Assembly (NCBI RefSeq): GCF_902713425.1
Contig: NC_081198.1
Coordinates: 21,311,188 to 21,375,187, forward strand
Direction of reading: 5' to 3'
From: Acipenser ruthenus
Lineage: Eukaryota > Chordata > Actinopteri > Acipenseriformes > Acipenseridae
Length of the DNA stretch: 64,000 nt
Below, piece by piece: positions 1 to 7,559 of the stretch. Every line of letters starts with the position of its first letter. Position 1 is the first letter of the stretch. The translations under genes and the position numbers were made by a program. Below the pieces are notes generated by a model. It made no database searches, was not told the DNA's origin, and was given only the letters and a program-made list of their open reading frames with translations.

Positions 1-3000
1 ACATGAACGCTCGAGTGGGGAGTGCACTGTGGACGGTGTTCCATGCTATATCCTTCTGGACATTACTGAGGCAGCTGTGAGACACATTCTCCCAGATTTT
101 TTGGCTTTGGGTGAGGGAGAAAGTAGCTACTTTTTCAATTTCCTGGGAACCGGCAAGATATTTAGTTACAGCCTTGTATTCCCAGGAGGCCAATTTTGCT
201 TTATCTAAGCCCAATTTATATATAGTGTCCCTTAAGGTTCTATAATACAATGGGGGGTCCCAGGAGTATGGCACGGTGTTATCAATAGTGCAGAGGCCCA
301 AGGCCCTGAGACAGGTGGCAAAATAGAAACGATTCATGTAACATACCTTCCTGTCCAGGGCCTGGATGTTCTTGATAGTTTGCGTGAGCCCCTGCACTCG
401 GGTGAGCTGCACAACGTCCGGGACCCCCTTACCTCCCTTCTTGTCGGCTTTACTCAGGGTGGCTCGTTTTACCCTCTCCATCTTGCTGCCCCAGATAAAG
501 CGGTGGATAATGCGGTCCACCACTTTTTTGGTGGTCCTGTCTGGGGGAAAGATTTTTCCTACATAAGAGAGGATGGGGAACAGTATAGACTTGGTTATTA
601 ATACTCTACCCGTCATTGTTAAGGATCTTGTGCTCCATCCGCCAATCTTTTTACGGACCTGGTTAATGGCCGCCGTCCAGCTCTGGGCCCCCGAGCTATT
701 GTTCTCGAAAATGAGGCCCAGAATCTTGATTTTGTCCTTTTTGACAGGGTACATGTCCGACAGTTCCCTATCTACCTGCCAATTTTTAGACACGTAGACT
801 TCGCTCTTGGACTTATTAATCACTGCCCCGGTCGCCGTGCAGTACTTCTCAAGGATATTACTAATCCGAGATACCGACGATGTGTTGGTGCAAATGAGTG
901 ACACATCGTCCATATATGCTGTTGTTTTGACCTGGACCCCGTTGGATCCAGGCAGCTGGAAACCAGTTATATTGGTATCCCTACGAATTGCCTGCAGGAG
1001 GGGTTCAATGCACACGACATATAGCAGTGGGGATAGTGGGCAACCCTGTCTGACCCCTGACTGGATAGATATTTTACCAGTCAGGTGCCTGTTCACCAAG
1101 ACTCGGGTACTAATGTTTGTATAGATGGTTTTAACCCACTCCCTAAGTCCAGGAGCGAATTTCATCTGGTCCATCACTTTGTACATATATTCATGGCTTA
1201 CCCTATCGAACGCCTTCTCCTGGTCAAGGTTGAACAGGCAGAGGGGATGGTTCCGTTCTCTAGAATAAGCCAGAATGTCCCTTGTTAACATTAAAATATC
1301 CGTGATGGACCTCCCTGGGACGCCACAAGCCTGGTCGGGGCCAATGACCAAAGGGAGGTGTACTTGTAGCCGGAGCATCAGAGCTTTGGCTAGTATCTTG
1401 TAATCCACGCAAAGGAGGCTGATTGGGCGCCAATTCCGTAGATCTTTAACTTCCCCTTTCTTATGAAGGAGAGTAATTACACTCTCCCGCATAGAAGGGC
1501 CCAACCGCTTCTCCCTGTAGACCGCTCTGTAGACCTCCGCTAAATGGACTTTTAGCATGTCCCAAAAAAGATGGTAATACTCACCCGGGATGCCATCTGG
1601 ACCTGGCGTCTTACCGGTGTTCATGGTCTTAACCGCCTGGGTGAGCTCCTCCAGCGTGAGTTCTGGGTCCTTCTCCTCCTCCTCGTCGTCCCGCACTGAG
1701 TCAGGCTCCAACTGGCTCAGGAACCACTCTATCAGGGTGTCATCTGTAGCTTTGATGTTATATAGGTCCCTATAGAAGTTCTCTACCACTTTTTTCACTC
1801 CCTCACTATCCTCTACTATCCTCCCCCTGCTGTCGAGCATGGAGGACATCAAGTGCCGCTTCTCCCTCGTTTTCTGGAAGAAGAAGCGAGTACACTTTTC
1901 GTCTTCCTCCATTTTTTGCACTTTTGCATTGTGCATAACCTTTCGTTGTTCCTCCCTACAAAGCACTGAAAGATCTAGCTTGGTCTGGGCTATCTCGTCG
2001 CTTACAGGGAACCCCCGAAGCTGAAGCAGGCTCAGATGCTGGAGGGCAGCATTCAGGTGTTTATATTTGGCCCTCCTTTCTTTTGCTTTCCTCTTGCCTG
2101 CTGCTATGAAATAACCCTTAGTTCTGATTTTGACCATCTCCCACCACTCTATAGGGGAGTTGAATAGGTCACGCAAAGTGGTCCACTCAACAAGCCTGCT
2201 CTTATAGGCTGCAGCTATGGAGGGGTCATCGAGTAAGGAGGTGTTTAATTTCCAAACCCCTGACCCCATCTGGGAGGTCTGAGGGACCTGCAATGTTACC
2301 TGCAGGAGCCTATGGTCAGAGAAGAAGACGGCCTGGGTGTCTACTGCCGTCTTCGTAAGGGAGCTGGTATGCAGGACGAGATTTATACGGGAGAAGGAGG
2401 TCCCAGATGAGCTCACCCAGGTAAAGGGAGGCACCAGGTCCTTACCTGCATCACACAGGGAGAAATCAGATATTACGGAGGACAAAACTCTACTAGAGCG
2501 GTCGTTGCGTGGCCTGCTCCGGTCTACGTCCCTCAGAGCACAATTGAAGTCACCTGACACGATGACGGGTACGTTCCCCAGCAGGAGTGGACGCAGCTGT
2601 GGAAAAAATTGAACTCTTTCGTTTTGGTTAGTGGGTGCGTAGACATTGACCAGTCTGAGGGGAGTGTTGTTGTATGTCACATCCACGCTCAGAATTCTAC
2701 CAGGTTCTACCTCCCTGCTGCTGCGGGAGGTAATAAATGGGTTTTTAAACAGAATACCTACTCCGTTGGCTCTGGCTATGTTGGAGCCCGACCAGAAGGA
2801 GTCCCCTAGGGTCCAACTCTCCTTCAGGTCCCTATAATCAGGGCTCGACGAAATACCACACTCCTGCAGAAAGATGAGATCTGCTTTCAAGTTAGCTAGA
2901 TAGTTTAGTACATCAAATCTTTTTTGTGTCTCCCTGATGCTCCTGACATTAACAGACACACATATCAGGGCCATCAGGGTAGCTAACAAGAAAAGGAGTC

Positions 3001-3016
3001 GCTGCGTCCACCCCAT
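1..3016 (-). CDS. ORF2 of A1: APE endonuclease-reverse transcriptase (partial, C-terminus outside window)
   Basis: This encodes the LINE enzyme that nicks the target and copies its RNA there. It begins with MGWTQRL, 5 nt past the stop of the preceding ORF, and runs off the window at base 1. The endonuclease occupies about residues 12-240 (QEC near 50, GDFN near 155, SDHR near 232). The RT is at about residues 465-760 with AYMDD near 702. In this copy the motif that reads SRIDLVL in the other copies reads SRINLVL, a D-to-N change at residue 212 (codon at 2381-2383). That Asp is one of the conserved acidic residues of APE-type endonucleases, so this copy is probably cleavage-defective although its frame looks open. 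Confidence 0.85.
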   Translation of the reverse strand, partial: MGWTQRLLFLLATLMALICVSVNVRSIRETQKRFDVLNYLANLKADLIFLQECGISSSPDYRDLKESWTLGDSFWSGSNIARANGVGILFKNPFITSRSSREVEPGRILSVDVTYNNTPLRLVNVYAPTNQNERVQFFPQLRPLLLGNVPVIVSGDFNCALRDVDRSRPRNDRSSRVLSSVISDFSLCDAGKDLVPPFTWVSSSGTSFSRINLVLHTSSLTKTAVDTQAVFFSDHRLLQVTLQVPQTSQMGSGVWKLNTSLLDDPSIAAAYKSRLVEWTTLRDLFNSPIEWWEMVKIRTKGYFIAAGKRKAKERRAKYKHLNAALQHLSLLQLRGFPVSDEIAQTKLDLSVLCREEQRKVMHNAKVQKMEEDEKCTRFFFQKTREKRHLMSSMLDSRGRIVEDSEGVKKVVENFYRDLYNIKATDDTLIEWFLSQLEPDSVRDDEEEEKDPELTLEELTQAVKTMNTGKTPGPDGIPGEYYHLFWDMLKVHLAEVYRAVYREKRLGPSMRESVITLLHKKGEVKDLRNWRPISLLCVDYKILAKALMLRLQVHLPLVIGPDQACGVPGRSITDILMLTRDILAYSRERNHPLCLFNLDQEKAFDRVSHEYMYKVMDQMKFAPGLREWVKTIYTNISTRVLVNRHLTGKISIQSGVRQGCPLSPLLYVVCIEPLLQAIRRDTNITGFQLPGSNGVQVKTTAYMDDVSLICTNTSSVSRISNILEKYCTATGAVINKSKSEVYVSKNWQVDRELSDMYPVKKDKIKILGLIFENNSSGAQSWTAAINQVRKKIGGWSTRSLTMTGRVLITKSILFPILSYVGKIFPPDRTTKKVVDRIIHRFIWGSKMERVKRATLSKADKKGGKGVPDVVQLTRVQGLTQTIKNIQALDRKVCYMNRFYFATCLRALGLCTIDNTVPYSWDPPLYYRTLRDTIYKLGLDKAKLASWEYKAVTKYLAGSQEIEKVATFSLTQSQKIWENVSHSCLSNVQKDIAWNTVHSALPTRAFM

Positions 3017-3021
3017 AGCGA

Positions 3022-4077
3022 CTATGATTGGGAGGTCGGGACACTCTTCCTACTCTTAGCTCTACGCTTGCTTCGAGGGAGCTTGGGCTTATTTGCAACT
3101 CCCATCACCCCTGAGAAGGTACTCACTGCTGCCTCGTCCAAGAAGGCACCGTCTTTATATGCACAGTACGTGGAGTTGTTGGGGCTATTCAACTCCCCAC
3201 AAGGTAAGTCTGGTGGAACTTGCTCAGGGCCCCTCGGAACGTGTGGGTCAGCTTTGTCCTGGGGGGGGGTTATGACAGACAGCATTCTTTGGCTGTTACC
3301 GTCTGTTGAATTGGAGCTGTTAGCAGACTTCTGGCTTACCGCGTCCAGGGGTATTCCCATGTCCTCCAGTGCTGTATCTAGGAGGACCTCTAGGGGGCCC
3401 CTGGTTTTGCCCATACAAGGGAGGGGGTCAAGGATGCTTTGAAGGGAGGCCCTTCGCTTGAAGAGGGTCATTGCTACAGAGGTACTGCTGGTCAGGGAAG
3501 GTGTTGACCCCGACCTCTCCCTCGGTGCATTAGTGAACACCTCTTCTGCGAGGTGTGCTAGGGTTTGTGCCAACGACTGGGAAGGCTGGCTGGGGATGCC
3601 CTGGCTGGCTGCTACCTGCCCACTAGGCGGCAGTGTAGCCGTCCCACTCGCCTCCGTCTCTGCCTGCGAGGGCAAGACTGGGGACTTTGTGTGGACATTA
3701 GCTGGTTTTGGATCTATGGGGGCCACCTGCAACTTGCTGTCTTTGATCCTGATCTTCTTTCTTTTCCCCCCCTCGTCTCTACCCTTTCTTTTCCCCACCC
3801 TCTGCTGGTTCTTCACTCCCTTCCCCTCCTTCTCACTCTCACTTTCACTGTCGCTTTTGCTTTCCTCCCCCACGGACTCAATCCTTATGGCGTCATAACG
3901 AGAGCCGAGGGGGAGTGCTGGCGCTGAGAGGGCCCTACTCAGGGGGGGGCCGCTGCTGGGTCCGGGCTCCCTCCCTGACTCGTGTTCTGCATCAGAGGAG
4001 CTACTGGAGGAGCTAGTGGAGTGGCTGTTGTACTCTCTCTCTGGGCTGGGGGAAGGGGTCCTCGTAAAACGGGACAT
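3022..4077 (-). CDS. Second ORF of A1, Ser/Pro/Lys-rich, 351 codons, overlaps ORF1
   Basis: This ORF starts with MSRFTRTPSPSPERE inside the last 139 nt of ORF1, in a different frame, and ends 5 nt before ORF2. It has a Ser run, an acidic D/E/S stretch, a Lys/Arg-rich basic stretch and many Pro/Ser residues. No catalytic or zinc-binding motif is visible and I do not recognise the family. It could be a separate protein made by reinitiation, or the C-terminal half of a longer ORF1 product reached by frameshifting at the C-tracts in the overlap. Conservation of its length in A1, A2 and A3 argues that it is translated. Confidence 0.6.
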   Translation of the reverse strand: MSRFTRTPSPSPEREYNSHSTSSSSSSSDAEHESGREPGPSSGPPLSRALSAPALPLGSRYDAIRIESVGEESKSDSESESEKEGKGVKNQQRVGKRKGRDEGGKRKKIRIKDSKLQVAPIDPKPANVHTKSPVLPSQAETEASGTATLPPSGQVAASQGIPSQPSQSLAQTLAHLAEEVFTNAPRERSGSTPSLTSSTSVAMTLFKRRASLQSILDPLPCMGKTRGPLEVLLDTALEDMGIPLDAVSQKSANSSNSTDGNSQRMLSVITPPQDKADPHVPRGPEQVPPDLPCGELNSPNNSTYCAYKDGAFLDEAAVSTFSGVMGVANKPKLPRSKRRAKSRKSVPTSQS

Positions 4078-4967
4078 GTCTCGGGGGCGGGGGGGTGAGG
4101 GGGTGCTGGTGATGATGGTGGTGCTGGAGTCTGGGTCTTGGATACTGTTGGTGGTGATGTGGACTGATCTTTGTTACTTGCTCCCTCTTCCTGCTCAGGC
4201 CTAGGCTTGTTCATGTTTGCCTTGCTGGCTCTGGCCATGTTGGCATAGGAAGAGGGGCAGTCCTTAAACAGGTGCCCCTTCTTTCCACACAAATTGCACT
4301 GCCTCTCTTCTCTGCAGTGGCTGGTCTCGTGGGGGGCGCCGCAGTTCCTGCACTTGACTACAGTACACGCGGCCGCCAGGTGTCCTAATTCCCCACATTT
4401 CCTGCAGAGTTTTGGCATCCCATTATAGAATACCAGCCCTCTGTTGGGCCCTAACACTATGGAGTTTGGAATGTGGCGGACGCCTCCAATGCCCGATGGA
4501 TCAACATTAAGGCGTACCAGCCACTTTCTGGCTCCTGTCCAAACCCCATCTTCATCTGTAATTTTCCTCCCTTCTGATGACACCCTCCCATAGCGGTTAA
4601 GCCATGTTGTAATATCATAGTCGCTAACAGCCTCATTGAAAAATTGGACAGTAACAACTTTCATTTCTCTGTCTGTCAGTGCATCCACACAAAATTCTTT
4701 GTATGGAGCGAGATATTTATTCTCCCCCCAAAAGGACCACATTTCTTGTAACTTTTGGGGGTTCCTAAAACTGACCTCAAACACTTCCTTAAGCCCTGGC
4801 AATTTCACCAAACAATTCAAGTCAGAAGGGGAAAAACCCATACCCCTCTGAAGAATGGTCCGGCTGAACTCCAGTCTCGTCAGTCCTGGTTCCGTTTCAT
4901 CTTGCTTGTTTCTTGTGAAGCGCACCGCATTGTGCCTCCTGGTTTCCTGGGTTGGCCGGAACGCCAT
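3939..4967 (-). CDS. ORF1 of A1: zinc-knuckle RNA-binding protein, 342 aa
   Basis: This is the LINE ORF1 protein, expected to bind the element RNA and form the ribonucleoprotein. Residues about 60-185 form a conserved domain with the motif VVTVQFFNE, then a W-rich segment and a GPNRGLVFYNG segment. Three zinc knuckles follow: CRKCGELGHLAAAC near 187-200, a shortened CX2CX3HX4C knuckle near 206-218 (CRNCGAPHETSHC), and CNLCGKKGHLFKDC near 224-237. The C-terminal 100 residues are Pro/Ser/Thr-rich and low in complexity. Similar N-terminal plus three-knuckle layouts occur in B, C and D in this window and, from memory, in vertebrate ZCCHC3. Confidence 0.8.
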   Translation of the reverse strand: MAFRPTQETRRHNAVRFTRNKQDETEPGLTRLEFSRTILQRGMGFSPSDLNCLVKLPGLKEVFEVSFRNPQKLQEMWSFWGENKYLAPYKEFCVDALTDREMKVVTVQFFNEAVSDYDITTWLNRYGRVSSEGRKITDEDGVWTGARKWLVRLNVDPSGIGGVRHIPNSIVLGPNRGLVFYNGMPKLCRKCGELGHLAAACTVVKCRNCGAPHETSHCREERQCNLCGKKGHLFKDCPSSYANMARASKANMNKPRPEQEEGASNKDQSTSPPTVSKTQTPAPPSSPAPPHPPAPETCPVLRGPLPPAQRESTTATPLAPPVAPLMQNTSQGGSPDPAAAPP

Positions 4968-5702
4968 CCTTCAGCTGGCTCCTCCGATTGGGGTGGGAGA
5001 AGCCTCTGGACGTCCGGGTTGTCTCTCTCTACGGAAAAGAGACAACGTAAGCAGCAAATCTGGGCAGTTGAAGGAACTATTACTTTAGTCCCTGAGGAGA
5101 TGGTCGCCTCGCAAGAGGGACCCCCTCCCCAGGTGAACGGTGTCCTTCCCTGGCGGAGTAGGGGGCGCTGCTTGGCACCGAGACCACGTAGGAAGAATCG
5201 TGGCTGTGACGCCTCCTCGGGGTCCGGGGCCGCCCTCTGCTCCTCCCAGATGGCGCCCTCTGCTGGGCGCCTGCTGCTCTCTCGGTCTGGATCTCGATTA
5301 CAATCAAGGGCTGGGGATGAGGTCGTCTAGGTCATCAAAGGGTCCTCAAAGGTCGTCTGGATGGTAGGTCCTCCTTCTCTCTAACTCCAGGAACGTCTGG
5401 AAAAGCCGGAACCGCCTGAAAAAGAAAAAAACGGGAACCGCCTGAAAAAGAAAAAACTGCTCTCAACAGTCAACAAAATCTTGAAAGACCCTCGGCCTGG
5501 ATTGGGCAAGCCAAAACCAGACTGAGCATTAGTCTTCCAAAAAGTTGCCGAGCTGAAGAAAGCCAGTCAAAAATAAAAAAAATTCTGTTCCTCCTCACCC
5601 GAACAAACCTCTCACAGACCCTCGGAGGGAGCGGGCAATGCCACTACCCTCTAAACCTTAGTCTTAGAAAGATTTATTCGAACTGAAGAGAAGCCAGAGT
5701 AT
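4968..5702 (-). promoter_or_regulatory. 5' UTR of A1 with CTCF-like motif cluster
   Basis: This is a non-coding leader of about 735 bp upstream of ORF1. It holds a GC-rich segment (about 5100-5290) with three CTCF-like cores, then an A-rich segment with a 26-bp direct repeat. The best core is CCAGCAGAGGGCGCC on the minus strand at 5252-5266, which fits the consensus CCASYAGRKGGCRS at every position. Two weaker cores (12 of 14) lie at 5155-5168 (plus) and about 5229-5243 (minus). No TATA box is evident. A role in driving the element is inferred only. Confidence 0.45.
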
Positions 5703-5998
5703 ATGGCTGGCTAAGAAGGACCTGGCATAGGGACATGTTCCACCACACTTGTCTGGTTAGCTGCATGCTCCCAGGAAACAAACTGCTGCTGTCTACATCA
5801 TCACCACATGTGAATAAAAGAAAGAAAGACAGCAAGAAAGAAAGAGAGAAAGAAAAAGAAAGAAAGAAAGAGAGAAAGAAAAAAAAGAAGTAAAACGGCA
5901 GGAAAACTTGCATCAACACTGGCACTCTCCCTCCAGCAGGGGTAGACAAAATGCTCACAGGAGAGATCCAGATCTGACTTTGACCAACGTTAGAGAAA

Positions 5999-6187
5999 GG
6001 TGTGCACCGTTCCCGGAGGTACTGCAATACCGGGCCGATGCGTGGAGTGGACGGAGCAAGCCCCTGTTCCATCTCCCGATTCCAAAAATCAATTTAATAT
6101 ATGGTCCCCTGATAGGGGACGTATCAGATATTAAACTGATAAGAACAGATACTACACTTGATCTTAGCCAAAAGGCCGAGAAGCGAT
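5999..6187 (-). ncRNA. RNU2: U2 small nuclear RNA gene, promoter spacing altered
   Basis: This is a full-length 189-nt U2 gene. U2 pairs with the intron branch point in the spliceosome. The transcript starts ATCGCTTCTCGGCC, has GUAGUA at nt 33-38 and the Sm site ATTTTTGG at nt 99-106, and ends GTGCACACC. A 3' box (GTTGGTCAAAGTCAGA) lies 10 nt downstream. Unlike every other intact unit, about 15 bp of GC-rich sequence between the PSE and the start site is missing, so the PSE candidate lies at -33 to -49 instead of -48 to -64. PSE-to-start spacing matters for snRNA genes, so this copy may be poorly transcribed. Confidence 0.95.
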
Positions 6188-6772
6188 GGCGACTTGGCCC
6201 TTGCCCGTACGGCACAGGGGGATTCAAAGGTGGGTGCAAAATTTCAAGCACAAGCTGACCCCAAAAAAACGGGCTGCTGCTTCCAGAGGGGAAATGTGCA
6301 ATTTAAGCAGGAGAAAACAAAACAAAGCAAAAACACACACATAACACCAAAAACAAAACATAAACTGGCGGAGTGCGTCTTACAAATAGTCATGCCAAGC
6401 TGCTATGCTGTGCAAGGTGCCTTGGGTAACTACAACTGTGCCTCGCTGGCTGGCTGGCTTGCTAAGAAGGTCCTGGCATAGGGACATGTTCCACCACACT
6501 TGTCTGGTTAGCTGCATGCTCCCAGGAAACAACCTGCTGCTGTCTACATCATCACCACATGTGAATAAAAGAAAGAAAGACAGCAAGAAAGAAAGAGAGA
6601 AAGAAAGAGAGAAAGAGAGAAAGAAAGAGAGAAAGAAAGAAAGAGAGAAAGAAAAAAAAAGAAGTAAAACGGCGGGAAAACTTGCATCAACACTGGCACT
6701 CTCCCTCCAGCAGGGGTAGACAAAATGCTCACAGGAGAGATCCAGATCTGACTTTGACCAACGTTAGAGAAA

Positions 6773-6908
6773 GGTGTGCACCGTTCCCGGAGGTACTGCA
6801 ATACCGGGCCGATGCGTGGAGTGGACGGAGCAAGCCCCTGTTCCATCTCCCGATTCCAAAAATCAATTTAATATATGGTCCCCTGATAGCGGACGTATCA
6901 GATATTAA
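6773..6908 (-). pseudogene. U2 3' fragment (nt 54-189) at the 3' junction of A2
   Basis: These 136 nt are the 3' part of U2, with its 3' box, cut exactly between nt 53 and 54 by the 3' end of A2. One private change is present (GATAGCGG instead of GATAGGGG on the plus strand). The matching 5' part of this gene and its promoter are absent from the other side of A2. Confidence 0.95.
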
Positions 6909-7559
6909 TACTCTTTTATTGAGATTTTACATTTTTTTACATTTACACCCATTCGTTTTTTCATTCATTTTACATTTCTTTTAAAGATGACATTCATACA
7001 TACAGACATACATTTTGTTTTAAAAGCATTTAAAATACATTTAAAAACACCAAGACAATTGTGCTTTGTACATGGTTAAAACAGACACAGATTAAAATCA
7101 ACATGAAAAAAACCTGTGCTGTTTTAAAAGTGACTGGAAAAAAAGAACCATCTATAAAAAAACAGTGCTTGTGAGGGCCGGGGAGTGCTCTCTAAAAAGG
7201 TTCAAAAGTGAACATAAAACTATATTACTAAAACAGGGACAGGGGAAAAGGGACAGTGTGTAAAACAGTGCGTTAAAATTCTAAAATTTTAAAACACTTA
7301 AAATGTAACTTTTAATAGTTTACATTAAAAATCTTAAAGATACATAAAACAAAACAAAACAAAATCAAATAAAACATTCAACGTAAATCAAATAAAAGTC
7401 CATAAAACTGAAACAAAAAGACTACATAAAACCAGGGCACCGTTGAAAAACGGTCATGCCAGCTAAAAAGGGCGGAATGCTGGCATGACAAAATAAATAA
7501 AAGGCTTAGCGGTGCCCCGTAGTCCCGCTCCTATGAGCTAGCGGTTCCAGTTTTTTCCT
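6909..7559 (-). other. 3' UTR of A2 with conserved stem-loops
   Basis: This is an AT-rich, non-coding 651-bp tail present in all copies. Next to the ORF2 end it holds an 11-bp perfect inverted repeat GTCATGCCAGC / GCTGGCATGAC (7453-7489) beside a small hairpin ACCGTT-GAAA-AACGGT (7439-7454). In most other copies a GCTCCTAGGAGC palindrome lies near the ORF2 stop; A2 has one mismatch there. AATAAA lies within the last 15 nt. Such structures are the usual recognition signal for RTs that prime from a defined 3' end instead of a poly(A) tail. Confidence 0.65.

Larger units (their letters stand above)
1..5702 (-). mobile_element. Family A LINE copy A1 (Tx1/L1-like, U2-targeted), 3' part outside window
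   Basis: This is a non-LTR retrotransposon on the minus strand, in the same direction as U2. The window starts inside its ORF2, so the ORF2 C-terminus and 3' UTR are not visible. From right to left it holds a 5' UTR (4968-5702), ORF1, an overlapping second ORF and most of ORF2. It aligns with copy A2 at a constant offset of 7987 bp through ORF2, so the visible ORF2 has no indels relative to A2. The 5' end joins U2 spacer at about 5703 (GGCTGGCTAAG on the plus strand) rather than the U2 gene. The Tx1-clade placement rests on a zinc-knuckle ORF1, an APE endonuclease, L1-like RT motifs and insertion into a multicopy RNA gene. U2-specific Tx1-clade elements (Keshi) have been described, but I have not verified that name here. 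Confidence 0.9.
5703..6908 (-). repeat. U2 tandem block 1 (one whole gene, one interrupted gene)
   Basis: This is a remnant of the host array between A1 and A2. It holds spacer, a (GAAA)n tract at 5820-5890, a full U2 gene, its upstream region, a second (GAAA)n tract at 6571-6663 and the 3' part of the next U2 gene. The plus-strand purine tract is (TTTC)n in the U2 sense, placed downstream of the 3' box. Confidence 0.9.

Noticed and set aside
366-3442. Many 60-190-codon plus-strand ORFs opposite family A ORFs
   Set aside because: They are antisense shadows of real minus-strand coding sequence and follow its codon pattern. No independent domains are visible.
3939-4967. Zinc-knuckle ORF1 considered as a retroviral or LTR-element gag
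   Set aside because: No LTRs, protease, RNase H or integrase are present. The partner ORF has an APE endonuclease and LINE-type RT, so a non-LTR element fits.
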